From Haplomitrium mnioides (lineage: Eukaryota > Marchantiophyta > Haplomitriopsida > Calobryales), in assembly GCA_049999725.1 (NCBI GenBank), contig JBNGIS010017727.1, forward strand, positions 1 through 61,260: a stretch of DNA of 61,260 nucleotides. Direction: 5' to 3'. Positions within the stretch are counted from its first letter, which is position 1, and every line of letters starts with the position of its first letter. The notes under the pieces were generated by a model. It did not search any database and was not told where the DNA came from. It worked only from the letters and a program-made list of their open reading frames with translations. A program made the translations under genes and the position numbers. Positions 44,491 through 57,522 of the stretch are shown here, piece by piece.

Positions 44491-45419
44491 TAGTGATTAC
44501 TCCTATAAATTTTACTACAATTATTATGATGCTCTTTTTATGAGACTCAAAGCTTAGTTGTAGAGATGTTATGCTTTCTCAATTTAGTACAACAATGCAT
44601 TGGTTTTGTTAAATGGTTTCTCAAACGAGGTTCGAGTCAAAAAACCTTAGCAACTAGAGTTGTTTTCGGACAACCTCTATGCTTGCATAGAGTCTATTGC
44701 TTTTAGTTTGAATCCAAAGCATGTCAAGAGTCAAATAAAGCAAGGAAATTGTTTAGATTGTTGGTTGTGACCTTAGGCTTGCACTAGGTTTTTCTATTGT
44801 TTCTTTCAATCCAAAGCCCAACCTGAGATAAACAAAATCATGAGTTATCTATGTTGTTTATGACCTATGCACACATATGTTTTGTTTGTGTTTCTTTCAA
44901 TTCTAATTGCAACTATAGTCAAACCAAGCCAATATATTGATGTTGTTGTTTTTGATCATATACATGCATAGGATTAGTTATTGTTTCTTCAAATTGTATG
45001 CACACATAAAGTTGATGCCATCATTGAAATTGAGGTTCCAATTTGAAACCCCAATGGCACAATTCTTATTTTTCTCCTCTAGAAACTCTTGCGCATTTTA
45101 AGTAAAACACAAGTAAGAGGTCTTTGCTTCTTTAAAGTCACTTAGTTATTGTGAATGTTATTCTAATTCTCTTTTATTAAAGTAGTACAAACTAGATTTT
45201 TAACCTTTTTTTTTTTTTAGTTTTCACCTCTTCTATTCAAGATATTTGTTAAAGTGTTTGAATATTTTTTGCACTTGAAGTTGTCTTTTGAAATTCAAGA
45301 TATCAAGACATGTGTCACTAAACTATGTATATCGTTTTGGTGATTCAAGATAATATAGTCAAATATAATCATTTGTTTTCTCTTTCATTTGTTTCATTTT
45401 TGTGATTCTTCATCGTGAC
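44491..45419 (+). other. DM-2 intron-like spacer with sparse palindromic cores
   Basis: No gene. It resembles, inverted, 55120-55330 of DM-3 (shared ATTATGATGCTCTTTTTA and TCAAAGCTTAGTT). Single cores such as CTATGCTTGCATAGAG (about 44680) and CTATGCACACATATG (about 44875) are scattered through it. It probably separates the N-terminal and core exons of the transposase-like gene. Confidence 0.45.
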
Positions 45420-46956
45420 CACCAAATGAAAGAGAAAACAAAACTTGCAAATCATTGAAGAAAATGTTATGTCAATGGTAAAAAATACTTGGGAATTGTG
45501 ATTGATGGAATGATTCAAAAGAAAACAGCCATTTCACACTAGCTTTCACCACAAAAAAACATTGATGAAGATTGTTTGGTGGGTGTGCATGTTGTTGGTG
45601 CCTTAATATTCAATGATGCTCTTTCTTCAAGGGTCTTTTTAACTTATGAAAACTTGAGAAGCGACTCTAACTTGACAGTTTTAGTGCTCAATAGAATACT
45701 ATGTGACTTTGAAGGGTCGTTGCCTCTCACTTTGTATCTTTAGTTGGCCAATACGACACAATAGAATAAGAATTCCATCTTATTTGGATATCTTAGTCTT
45801 CTTATTGCCAAGAATGTTTTTCAAAAAAATAAAGGTGGGATTTCTCATGATCGGTTATACTCACAATCAATTCAATCAATTGTTTAGCAAATTCTTGAAA
45901 CGTTTGAAACATGTCAAAGCTTTCCCGAATACGAGTCTTAGCGAGGTGCTCCAACTGTCTTAAAATCCTAAACCACAAGTAACTCTTCTCATAGAAACTT
46001 GGGATTTCAAATTGTTTCTGCAACAACGTCCCTCTCTAGTTCAAAAGATGCATGATATTATCTTTAATCACCAATTCAAGTTCAAGTTGAGTGATTTGAA
46101 GGCAAAGATTTGGAGCAAACAATTTTCAACAGATGAATTTTCGGCTACTTTTGGATGGTGTTTGTCAGCTCAAGTGTTTACTTGAAGTGGACAAAAGAAT
46201 TTTAAGTTCAATATTGATTCCTCTAAAGGCATATTTTGAAATCAAACGATATCAAAAGGAAGAAAGAGAAGTTGATGCAGAGAAAGTGGTCTTTACAATA
46301 AGAGACAACATAAGTGAGAACTGCTACAAGTTCTTTACAAATTCTGATACTCAATAGTGGAATGACTTTTTCCTTGCTTAATAAGAGATTGCGACTTACA
46401 TCCTTGAAAGAAAAAGACGAGTAGTCAAAACAAAGTTACCTTTCCACCTTCACAACTTGCAAATACTTGTAATGATTCCCAAAATGTTCATCTAAGTTCT
46501 CAATTTGATGCTCAATAGTCACAGGAAGATATTCTAGTAGAACATGTACTTTCTACACGTCAAGCAATCTACGACAAAGCACATAGAAAGGACTGTTTCA
46601 CATCATACCAGATATGGGCACAAATTTGGCAACCTACATGAGTTGAAAGCCAAAATATTTATTTGTGTTGTTGTATCACTCGATCCAAAAGGCAGACCAT
46701 TTTGGATTGCCAAACTCCGTAAAATTCTGTCATTTGATGAGGAAGAGCCTTCCAACCCAAAACAAGTACTTGTTCAATGGTTTGCTTGTGAGGCTGAAGT
46801 TGCATTTTATGGACAATACTTTTCAAAAAAAAATAGCATGAGCACAAGGGAAAAGCAAATCCAAGCTACATATTGATGTACTTAATGTAACACAAATCAC
46901 GATTTTGTCTTTTGATTTTCTCACACAAAAAAACCAATTGAGGAAAACCACTCTAG
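45420..46956 (+). pseudogene. DM-2 transposase-like gene, C-terminal part (DUF7869-like)
   Basis: It aligns with 14044-15669: YLGIVIDGMIQKK near 45490 (DGMDQ altered to DGMIQ), VGVHVVGALIFND, then the LQLENTTRE.KNS region broken by stops near 45745. VGFLMIGYTHNQFNQLF follows near 45840 (GHTH altered to GYTH), then RDNISENCYKFFT at 46300, and KFGNLHELKAKIFICVVVSL with DPKGRPFWIAKL at 46620-46720. Changes at two signature sites mean this copy is inactive even apart from frameshifts. It runs into the assembly gap at 46957, where the last exon would begin. Confidence 0.7.
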
Positions 46957-47356
46957 NNNNNNNNNNNNNNNNNNNNNNNNNNNNNNNNNNNNNNNNNNNN
47001 NNNNNNNNNNNNNNNNNNNNNNNNNNNNNNNNNNNNNNNNNNNNNNNNNNNNNNNNNNNNNNNNNNNNNNNNNNNNNNNNNNNNNNNNNNNNNNNNNNNN
47101 NNNNNNNNNNNNNNNNNNNNNNNNNNNNNNNNNNNNNNNNNNNNNNNNNNNNNNNNNNNNNNNNNNNNNNNNNNNNNNNNNNNNNNNNNNNNNNNNNNNN
47201 NNNNNNNNNNNNNNNNNNNNNNNNNNNNNNNNNNNNNNNNNNNNNNNNNNNNNNNNNNNNNNNNNNNNNNNNNNNNNNNNNNNNNNNNNNNNNNNNNNNN
47301 NNNNNNNNNNNNNNNNNNNNNNNNNNNNNNNNNNNNNNNNNNNNNNNNNNNNNNNN
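46957..47356. other. Assembly gap of 400 N
   Basis: Exactly 400 unknown bases. The gap hides the junction between DM-2 and Copia-2, most of the Copia-2 5' LTR and its left target duplication. ORFs crossing it are meaningless. Confidence 1.
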
Positions 47357-47392
47357 TCCCGAGTGTATGTGTGCGGCGCTCATGTGATAACA

Positions 47393-49382
47393 CGTCATCA
47401 GCATGATGGACTCTACATCAAATTTTTTTCTCTCCCCATACGCTCAAATCCGCACCAACATCTCAAGAAGCTCTCGTGTCATTTGTTCGCAACTTTCTTT
47501 ACGCACTCACATTTTTTTTTCTTCCAAACACGTTTTCTTTTTTTCTCTCTCACTACACCATTACCATCTCTATCTAACGAGTATATATATTTTAAAAAAA
47601 AAAATTTCTTTCCTCTCTTTTTTCTCATTCTCTCCTTGAGGTGACTCCCGTACAAACTAGAGCATGCTTGTTTTCCTTTAATAGCCGTGCAGCTAGCCTC
47701 TTCTCTGTTTGGCGACCTCACTTCCTCCTGCGGCGTTGCGGCTGATATCTCCTTCTCTGTTTTGCGACCTCACTTCCATATGCGGTGTTGCGAGTGATCT
47801 CTCTTTCTTTGTTCAATGACCTCCGCGAAGCTACTGCAGCATTTGTTCACTCCTTTCTCTATTCGTCAACCTCAGCACAACACCACAACATTTTATGCTT
47901 GCCCACAGTCGACTCGCATTGTGTCATTCTTGTTTGCATTTTTCCCTTGCTTATAACAGACTGAAGCTGTCCATCCTCCTTACTCTTTGACAACAACACC
48001 TACCAGGTCGTATTTTTCCTCTTTGTTTTGTTTCCATTGGTACACTTCTATACTAACCTCTCACTTGCTCACAAACTATCACTTTTTTTTCTTTTTCTTC
48101 TATTCATAGCTCTTCGTGAGATTCGTGTTTTCTCCTTCTCATTGCTGGGAACTATCTAGCACATGCGGCAGTTGCAGCGAGTACGCTCATTCTTCTTCGA
48201 CACCAAAGTATACGGGCTTGCTTTTCCACCTCTATACTCAACTTTTTCATTCTTTCCTCTTACCTTTTTTCGTTCATCTCTAATACTAAAGGATAAGCAC
48301 ACGAGCTTACCACCTTCTCATTGTTCCTTTTTCCATTCTTGGTTTACCCTCTTTCCTACTTGTGGTTCTCTACTATCACTTAGCGACAACCTACTTGTCT
48401 TTCACAACAGAAGTACCATCACGGACTAGGGGGGGACAAGGCATTTCTACACCTACTTGGCACCCAACTCCTTATACTATCTGACATCTATGTGTGACTT
48501 TGACTTCAAACACCTACCCATTTTTATCTACTCCTATAGTGTACGATTTTGACTCATCTATCTATGCAACAACGCAGACCTCAGTGATTTTGACTCCTCT
48601 CCAAACAACGACATAGTTACATATATCTTCGGTGAGAGATACTTTCACATAGACTGCTACACATGGCTATATCGACGTTCAATAGAAGGCCAACCTGCAC
48701 CTTGTCACTTCAAGTTCTTTCACTTTATTTTCCAAAACGCCAAGGTTCAATCTTCTCAACCCACCTCTTGCTTATTTTTTATTGATCCTTTTCTTTTATG
48801 AACAAACTTAACCCTCATACAGGACACACTCTTTGATTCTAAAATATTTCTGGTAGAGACTTTAGGCGATTCATACTAACCAGAAACCTTGATCTCTGTT
48901 ACCTCCACAAGCAAAACCCACTATCTGACCATACTTGCAACACTTCTTATCTCTTCCTTTTTCCAGAATCAGCGTTGCAGAGCGGCACAACAACGATCTG
49001 GGGAACTAGGCTCATACACCGAAAAGTTCTTGGAGGACATACTACAGGCCTACCAGCAAGAGTAGATACACATTCATACAGAGCAGTCTCTTTACCTGTT
49101 AGCAATATCAATTTTTCATTTACTTTTCGGTAGCATATACCAATTGGCTCGCATTCAGCCGATTCTTTCATGTTTTTCATTTCAGATTTTCATTTTTCCG
49201 CATAAAGCAAAAAACATAGACAGGTACACGAGTCTGTGATTGATCGAATTTTGGATTGATCACCAATCTGTACAAAGTATAGAACAATCGCCGTCGTGAC
49301 CCAACCAATGCATTTGCTAGATACTTTGGTTCACCTCACTCATTCATAGGTAATCCTAGAAAAACATAGCACAGACCTGCAA
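47393..49382 (+). other. Copia-2 long 5' leader
   Basis: Two kb, rich in C and T. A frame starting in the LTR (47363-47644) reads HVITRHQH, QHLKKLS and FFFFQTRFLFF, aligning with the Copia-1 leader frame. No other coding sequence is recognised in the rest. Confidence 0.5.
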
Positions 49383-50220
49383 ATGGCATCTATAGCATCT
49401 CTGAACATCTAGGCATTGAGATTGGATGGCTCCAATTCTTCATCATGGTCACTAGATATCACAACATACATGACATCCAAGGGCATCCGCAAAATACTCA
49501 ACACGGACGATGAGAGAAGCCCTCGTGATGCAGCCAGAGCCTTAATTCTTATTAGACACCATCTGGTGGAACCTCTAAGACTCCAATACCTGAACTACAA
49601 CAACCCCCACCTAATGTAGGAAGAAATGAGACAAATGTTTGACCATCTGACAAGCATATCGCTTCCTTCAGCAAGACATGACTTGATCAATCTCTGCGTT
49701 CAGGACCATACGCTCATAGTTGATTACAATAGCAAATTGTTCCACATTGTCTCACAATTGGCAATCTGTGATCATCCCGTGGCCGACGAAGAGCAAATAG
49801 AGAAGACTCTATTTACTTTCCCTATGAGCAACCTCATTCTAGCATCACAATATTGCAACATGCGATTCACTTGATACTCTGAACTCATAACATACATGCT
49901 ACTAGCTGAAAAGCATCAACTCTTCCTCGTGGAAAATGCAAAGAAACAACCCCCAGGGTCTGCCACACCTCCACAAAACCCTGAATCACACTTTACAGGG
50001 GTTGGACAATATCCCCATCCCAGAAACATAAATTTCTCCAAAGGCAGAGGAAAAAGACACTCCAGATTTAGAGGGAGCACCACCCGCCCGAACACTAGTC
50101 GACCTCTGACCCCCAGCAACACGGATTTTCATATCAAATATCGTACATCGACAACACCAGAACGCATTCAACAACGCACATGGACCAACATAGGAGGCAG
50201 GAAACCCAATAGAGGTTGAC
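49383..50220 (+). pseudogene. Copia-2 Gag
   Basis: From ATG 49383 with an early stop: LRLDGSNSSSWSLDITTYMT, HHLVEPLRLQYLNYNNPHL, FDHLTSISL, VQDHTLIVDYNSKLFHIVSQ and MLLAEKHQLFL. Frameshifts fall near 49620 and 49880. It is the same UBN2-type domain as in Copia-1. Confidence 0.85.
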
Positions 50221-50439
50221 AAACTCATTCTCATTTGCACCAACCGTAGACAACCTACAATCATTGTGGCACTCGTGGCCACATCTAGCCTACTTGTAGG
50301 GTACCCGCGCACCTAGCACGCCTATACCAACAGAGCATTAAACCTCACAACAATGAGGTACACGGTAACTTATTGGAATTGATAAACATGGATGAACATC
50401 CATCATACAACATACATCCTAAGAGCCACATGACTCATC

Positions 50440-51720
50440 CCTCTCTGTCAAACTAGGAAAACAATTATGAGATAACGTACACTATAGATAGCAGATCTTC
50501 ACACACTATATTGCAAGACCAAAATACTTCTCATCAATTAAACCTTCTTTCAAGCCTATGACCACGATCATCGACCACAATACTCAAATTGAAGAAGTAC
50601 ATGGTCCAACCACCATACTCTTTCCAAACGACACCAAACTGGATATCCAATCCGCCATTTATGCACCTACAGCAACCAAAAACCTCATCAATTTCCGAGA
50701 TATACGACAAAATGGTTTCCACATTCAAATCGGACTTTTTTAGGACATTAAAGTCCTCCATATCTTGAGTCCAACAGCAACAAGCTTTGACATATGAGAA
50801 TCATTCTTATTGTCCCCACTTGGCATGTATACCACCAAAATCTGCTCATATCATGTCTCTACGACACCAACCTCTGCATCCCTCACATGGCACAACTGCC
50901 TGGGCATCCCGGCCGAGACATGTTCTACCTCATCAAAAACAATAGCAAAAGCATTCCAACCGAATGTACATCCCCTGCCATTGAATACCCCATGCTTAGC
51001 ATGTGTACAAGGAAAACTGAGAGTTGCACCTTCTAACGACAAAACATCGATCATGATTCCTTGATTCCTCAAGAGAATCCACATCAATATTTGTGGACCT
51101 ATCAATCCACCTTCGGGACCCTTCCGATACTTCCTAGTCACCATTGATGCATCATCCAAATAGTCTCAGGTATCCCTACTCACGACCAAAAATTGGTCTT
51201 CCCAAAACTTCTATCCCAAATCTTAAAACTCTCGGCACAATTTCCTGACTACCCAATCAGAAGTCTAAGAGTGGACAACGCTGGAGAATTCTCTTCCCAA
51301 ATGTTTGACAACTTCTGCACGTATGCCGACATAGATATCCAATATTCAGTTCCACATGTATACTTTTGAAATGGCATTGCAGAATCTACTATCAAGAGAA
51401 TACAACTAATAGCAAGACCATTACTTTTGAATTCCAACCTCCCCACCACATCTTGGGGACACGAAGTCATGCATATAACATCCTTACTGCGTTGCAGACC
51501 ATTTGCATTCAATCAGAACTCCCCATACCAACTTGTAGCCGGAATTCCTATAGATATCTTGCATCTTCGCACCTTTGGATGCCTCGTCCTTGTCCCAATC
51601 TTAGGACCACATCAAACAAAGATGGGACCCCAACGCCAAAAAGGCATATACATCGGTTTTGAATCTTCTTCTATCATCCGATATCTTGAACCTTCAACCT
51701 CTGATGTGTTTAAGTCTTGA
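50440..51720 (+). pseudogene. Copia-2 protease and integrase
   Basis: The protease end is visible as FPNDTKLDIQSAIYAPTATK and NLINFRDIRQNGFHIQ (50620-50735). The integrase zinc region HNCLGIPAETC lies near 50890-50925. The core DYPIRSLRVDNAGEFSSQMF is at about 51250-51305 and FESSSIIRYLEPSTSDVFKS closes at 51720. Stops and shifts occur throughout. Confidence 0.8.
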
Positions 51721-51901
51721 CTTGTAGATTGTCAATTCTTTGAAGAATCCTTCCCACATCTGTTACAAGAAGACAAAGTTGTACAACCCAAACATGAGGA
51801 CAACCTAACTTAGCACTAGAACTCGCTATTAGACTTTGATCAATGAAATGGCCAAAGCCGAAGTCAAATGACTCCTCCATTTATAGCAAACATTAATCAA
51901 A

Positions 51902-54300
51902 ATGGCTGACACATTTAACAATGCAGCCATCGTCACCAAATCACACGTTGACACAGCCAATGCATCGGCTAGACTTCAAAAAGTCGACACTCTTGCCATT
52001 GAAATACAACCCAAAGCAAAATGTGGCAGACCTAAAGGCTCAAAGAATAAACCAAAATCTCCTACAGTGTTATACGTTGCGACCAACAATGATGAAAAAG
52101 CTATTGACTATTCCCATACCGGTCACATATGGGACAGAACCTAGACCCCTATGGATGATCTATTTGCATTCTTTGATTCACAATCAATAGACAATGATAC
52201 ACTTGAACCTTTATTTGTACAAGAAGCACAATCTAGAACCGATTGGCCTCAATGGGAGACAGCTATAAATTTGGAACTTGACTCTCTCATACAACGACAA
52301 GTATTTGGACTTGTAATGCCAACACTTCCCAATGTGCACCTAGCATACTACATATTTATTTTTGTCTGAAAACACAATGCAAAAGGCGATGTCATACAAT
52401 ACAAAGCAAGACTAGTGGCCAAAAGATACATTCAAATTTTTGGACTTGATTATGACCTCACATACTCACCTGTTATGGACATTATAACATACAGATATAT
52501 ATGATAGCATTCGCTATCTAACGCCATCTCACTATGCACATCAAGGGCGTCATCAGTACCTACTTATATAACATTCTAGACACTCAGATTCTTATGAAAG
52601 CACCCTCTAAACTCATATCAAGAATAGCATTTCATATTCAGGGGGAGAACAACCACAGTGCAAATGAACCTTTAGTCCCAAGCAGCCCAAATGCTGAGAT
52701 TGGACCTTCTGTCTCTCACGACCTAAACTCTAAGGTTGGACCTTATGTCCCTCATGATATGCACTATGAAAATGGACCTTTAGTCCACAGAGGCACAATG
52801 AATAAAAATGTACCTTTTGTCCATAAAGATTTTAATCTAGGAAAAGGACCTTCTGTCCTCTATGGCCAACAAATGAAAGGACCTTTTGTCCATAAAAGGC
52901 CATTGCCAATCTACAAATGACCTGTAGTCCTTATGTCAAAAAGACAATGCCAAATGATGGAAAAGAAGTTACACAATGCCATTCAAGGACCTTTAGTCCC
53001 AAACACATACAAGTTGCATTAGCAATACTACAGTAGACCTTTTGTCCCCCATCATCAAAGTATACCACATGAAAATGTGAAATTGGCAAAGCTATCTACT
53101 AATGCATCTGGATCACCAATCGATCAATTAGGAACACAAATGGTAGTTCAAGTCATGAGATTGATATATGGACTCAAACAGAGTGGCAGAAATTGGTACC
53201 ATAGATTCAAATCAGAAACGATGGCACTAAATTTTACAAATGATGGCATTGCTCCATGCCTATTTATGAAACACCAAGACTTTGAATATGTCATAGTTGC
53301 ACTTTATGTAGACGACATAAATACTTTTGGCACAAAAATACTAGCAGCTAACACAATTTCCAAACTGAAAGACATATTCGAAATGGAGACATCGGAGAAC
53401 CAACTTTCTATTGTAGCATTCAATTTGAGCATCTACTTGATGGAATTCTGATCCACCAGTCCACATACACGGCCAAAATCCTCAAACAACTCAATATGGA
53501 TAATGCTCATCCAACGAGCACCCTCATAGAAATGAGATCTTTGAACCCGACCAAAGACATGTTTGGAAAACAAAAGGAACATGAACAAACTCTAGGATCA
53601 GAAAGACCATACCTTTTGGCAATTGTAGCGCTCATGTACCTTGCAAATCAAACTAGACCTGACATATCTTTTGCAGTAAACATGCTCGCAAGGCACAACT
53701 CCCAGCCTACCATTCGCTACTGGGATGGACTCAAACGCATTTTTAGATACCTAGAAGGTACAACAGATATGGGACTCTTCTTCCCTAAAAATGCACCAAA
53801 TGATATTGTCGGTTATACTGATGTTGGATATTTATCCAATTCTGATGACGCAAAATCTCAAACATGATAAGTCTTCCTTAAAGGAAGCACCACTATCTCA
53901 TGGAAAAGCACTAAATAGACTATTACAATTACCTTGACTAACCATGCAGAATTCATAGCACTCTATGAGGCTAATAGGGAATGCATTTGGCTTTGACAAC
54001 TCATTGATCATATCAGCATCAATACTGGTCAAACTCTACTTCAATTTTCTACACTATTATACAAGGACAATTGGCCATGCATCAACCAAATTGTTCAAGG
54101 ATTTATCAAGGGCGACAGAATTAAACACATTGCTCCTAAATTCTTCTACACCCATGACAACACGATGACAAAATAAATGTTCAATGGATAGCAAGCAAGG
54201 ATAATAGAGCAGATATCTTCACCAAACCCCTTCTACCTGCTCTACATATAGCACATACTCAAGGGTTTGGCTTAAGAAGATTATCTGAACTACACCAAAA
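51902..54300 (+). pseudogene. Copia-2 reverse transcriptase and RNase H
   Basis: Linker KCGRPKGSKNKPKSP (52020-52060), then AQSRTDWPQWETAINLELDS, DTQILMKAPSKLISRIAFHI (52580-52635), the repeat insert and RLIYGLKQSGRNWYHRF (53158-53208). Next are an intact YVDD at 53305-53316, HQSTYTAKILKQL near 53455, YLANQTRPDISFAVNMLARH near 53637 and ADIFTKPLLPAL near 54210. It is broken near 53390 and in RNase H. Confidence 0.85.
52640..53110 (+). repeat. Palindromic GGAC...GTCC repeats inserted in Copia-2 RT
   Basis: About ten units of GGACCTTTAGTCC, GGACCTTCTGTCC or GGACCTTTTGTCC occur (for example 52717, 52739, 52773, 52851, 52880, 52987). They are read as GPLV, GPSV and GPFV. The insert is homologous to 31800-32515 of Copia-1 but shorter, so the unit number differs between copies. 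Confidence 0.8.
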
Positions 54301-54766
54301 TAGCAAATAAGAATTGCTTATACTATTTTTTCTGACCTTTAGTCATGAAGATCAAAGCTTGCAAATTCAATCATTTCCTTTTGAAACTATCTAACTTGTC
54401 TAGAATGTCATACATGCCATCATAACAATAGCACATTATATTTGAAGCTGACATCATTTTTCAGTATTTGAAGCTGACATCATTTTTTAGACAGATCTCC
54501 AGGATATAAGGACAAAGGACGCAACAACACCACATATTAGCTTTACTATCAAAGCAACATTTTGACATTGACACTTTATTATTTACACACACTCCACATA
54601 TTATATTATGTTTCATATCTATGAATTATGTGGCGGCACTCTTTCCTTTGGAAGAAAGCGGGAGGGTTTTAATGAGACCACATATAAATAGGATTTCAAA
54701 TAGGACTTACATAGCAAATAGTCCTAGAATGGCTGATTACTAGAAGAAGAATCAGCCAAGAGGGAG

Positions 54767-54874
54767 TGTTATAGGGACATATATATACCTTATGTAAGTA
54801 GGCTACACTCAATTAATCCATTCATTTGTCTGGAGACTCCCAAGTGTTTTGTGCGTGGCGTTCATGTGATAACA
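54767..54874 (+). repeat. Copia-2 3' LTR (108 bp)
   Basis: TGTTATAGGGACAT...CATGTGATAACA, with a TATATATA box at 54780-54787 and the same 6-bp inverted tips as Copia-1. A polypurine tract precedes it. Confidence 0.85.
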
Positions 54875-55120
54875 TTTCGAGATTTCTAATATTTTCATAA
54901 AAAAACTAGGAATATCATTCAATTTTGCATAATGAAATTGATTCTTGCTCTATCAAGCTTGTTAAAGTGGCAAAAAATAAAGCTCCAAAGCTCACGTAAT
55001 TTTTGTTTTTGAAAAAAAACCTTGTTTTCTTTGTTTTTTGAGCTTGAAAACTATATTTTTTTTGGAAAAAAAAATCTATTTTGAGTAGCCTGCTTCTAGT
55101 TCAAAGTAGCAATTGTTATT
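54875..55120. mobile_element. DM-2 transposase-side subterminal region and terminal repeat
   Basis: Inverted relative to 9226-9440 and 12304-12500: TGCATAATGAAATTGATTC and CTATCAAGCTTGTTAAAGTG, then GAGTAGCCTGCTTCTAGTTC followed by AAAGTAGCAATTG at 55083-55112. It closes DM-2 on the right. Confidence 0.65.
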
Positions 55121-55339
55121 TAAACTAAAAGAAACAAACCTATGCAAACATAGAGTCTTAACTAACAACTACAATTCCTATGTTTTTTTGACTCCAACCT
55201 TGTTTAAGAAATAAATCAATAGTAGCAATATCTATGCGCTTTTAGTGTAAGAAGGCTTAACATCTTGAGAACTAAGCTTTGATTTCAGTAAAAAGAGCAT
55301 CATAATAACCGTAGGTTTCAAATGGAAAGAAATTTGTTA

Positions 55340-57086
55340 CCTTTGTCAGACTCAAAAATGGATTTTTCCTACAACGATTTTATTTCTTTGTAGGTTTTAC
55401 AAACAACAAATCTATTGCCCTTTGGAATTTTAACTTTTGGAAAATGCTTTCTCTAATGTTTTGTAAAACCAAAAAAAAAACTCAAAATACAATCGAGATT
55501 CTTCTCTTTCAAATGAGTTGTATAGTAGTCATAAACTCCTCATTTTGTAAAATCATCCAACAAATTATAAACTTCATGAGTGGGTATTTTGTCACTATAT
55601 CACTAGAAAAAAAATTTCATTCATTCCTGAACAAATACTCTTTTGGCAGATAGTTCCTTATTTTCAAAAATGCTTCTAAGATCTGCATTCTTGAGATTTT
55701 GAATCCTTTAGATTTTATCACTCCCTATAGATAATATTAGCTTGAAGGCTTTTCTATAGACAACGGTGCTTCCAGACATAGCAAATCAATGGTCAGGATT
55801 GGAATTTTTTCTTGGTATTCTCTATTGTAAGGTAATATCTCGATTCTTTATGCTTTGTCAAAATTAGTTTCCCTCATACTTCTTAAAAAATCTGTCTTGC
55901 ACAATGACATACAATTATTTTGACAATACGAAGTTCTCTTCAATTTCAAAATTGATATTGGATCGAGCTTTTTCTTTACAAAGCTCTTGTTATGAAGGAC
56001 TTTTGGCAATGAGTTGTCATGTAAAGTCTTTACTTGTTTGGGTTTTGGCCCAGATAAAAAACTCTTATGTTTTATCGGTCGATTGGATTCATAAGCAAAT
56101 CAAGCCATCAGAGATAAAGTATTATCTTCAAGATATTGTGCATCATAAGAAACAAAAATTGTTCTCTTGAAATTCATTTTTGATCTATATGGACCAGCTT
56201 GAGATGTAGAAGAACTTGACCATGTCGAAACAAAATCTTCATCAAAATCTTGAGTAGAAGAAAATGTCTTTTCTAAAACAATTGATGCTCTTGGCAGTAA
56301 GTTTCTCTAGAAAAATATTTAGTGACTGAGACTCTTTGCTTGAATAATTGCTTGAACACTAGTCTGAAGATTCCTCCAAATGATTTCTATTTTTGGAGGA
56401 TCTTCCATTTTGACTTAGAGGTCCAACTTGTTTAGAATTTACTCATGGTTTGAGTATTGTCAACAGTGATAGGACATCACCTCCAAAATTGAAGCAATCA
56501 TCAATTCAATGTTTTTTGTCTTTTGAACAAATAGCTTTGGATCTTGAACATCATCGTTTTCATGCGATGCTAACAAAGAAACCTCTACAACCTTGTTGTG
56601 AATGTGATGTGAACGTATGGTTGTTGACTTCTTGGTGTCTTTTTGTTTTCCCAAATCTCAAAGAAGGAGCTTTGGTTTGAGAGAAACAAGTTCTATTGTA
56701 GTGCTAAACGCTTCACGCTCTTTAGTTGTTGTGTTTTGAAAATGTCTAGAAGAAGTAAATTTTGACCGCTTGACCAGCAAGATAGATCTAATGCATGCAT
56801 AAGGTTGAGTCTTGGATCCTATGTACTCATAGGGTTGAGTTGTTGATCTTATACACACATAGGATTCACTCAATCGATCTTTCTCTGTTGATATATCTTG
56901 TTCAACAACTAGCATGTTTTTACTCAAAATGCTTGCCATCACACTTGACATTTTTGGTATGTTGATGCTTCCCTCTTCAAAATGATGATTTGAAACTATC
57001 TCCAATTGGTGGCCAAAAATAACATCTTCTTAAGAAAATGAATCTTGAAATTCTAATCGCTTCTTGTTTTTGAACACTCTTGCCAT
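55340..57086 (-). pseudogene. DM-3 transposase-like gene, N-terminal part
   Basis: The minus strand starts at ATG 57086 (MARVFKNKKRLEFQDSF). PKMSSVMASILSKNMLVVEQ follows, then the decapeptide repeats at 56780-56880 (YIGSKTQPYA), a Lys/Ser-rich piece, and KHFPKVKIPKGNRFVVC near 55380-55450, ending in KSIFESD. It corresponds to 26250-27977 of DM-1 and shows that region without the LARD-BC interruption. The core and C-terminal exons are absent; 55121-55339 is the spacer also found in DM-2. Confidence 0.65.
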
Positions 57087-57522
57087 AAATACTTGAAAAA
57101 TTCAAGGAATGATTTAAGCAAATATTCTCAGTAGACGTTGTTATACCCAAAATATGGGCTTTTTGAAAAAAAAAACCCACAAAACGACAAAATAGTGAAA
57201 ATTTTGTGAAGAAATTGCAAAGATGAAACCGAGTAATGTTTTATATACTAGCTATTTTTTTCCACTTTGCAAACTTACGTGTCAAGAGCTCTACATATCA
57301 ATTTTTTACGAGAAAATTTGTTTTTCAAAATTAAGATATAAAAGAAGCGATAATGGAAAGTTTCTTTCCAATTTCATGACTTCAAGTACAAGATGACATT
57401 TTCTACTCCTGCTCAATTTTGCAATTTCTTGTGTTTTTGCCTATTTTTTCCCTCTAGTTTTTGCAGACCTTTTGTCCTTCATTTTTGGAGTCATTTTTTC
57501 ACACATTTTTGTAGTAGATAAA
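57087..57522. promoter_or_regulatory. DM-3 divergent promoter
   Basis: The 436-bp spacer has a minus-strand TATA box (TATATAA, about 57240-57247) and a plus-strand TATA box (TATAAAAG, 57337-57344), with TGTCAAGAGCT between them, as in DM-1. The plus-strand start codon has become ATA (57523). Confidence 0.65.

Larger units (their letters stand above)
47357..54874 (+). mobile_element. Copia-2, nearly full-length Ty1/copia element
   Basis: A plus-strand relative of Copia-1 with the same order: the end of a 5' LTR (47357-47392, GTGATAACA), a 2-kb leader, gag, protease, integrase, RT with repeat insert, RNase H, polypurine tract (AGCCAAGAGGGAG, to 54766) and a 108-bp 3' LTR. It lies between the transposase-like gene of DM-2 and that element's transposase-side end. 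Confidence 0.9.

Noticed and set aside
46823-47404. Long ORFs across the gap
   Set aside because: They consist almost entirely of unknown bases.
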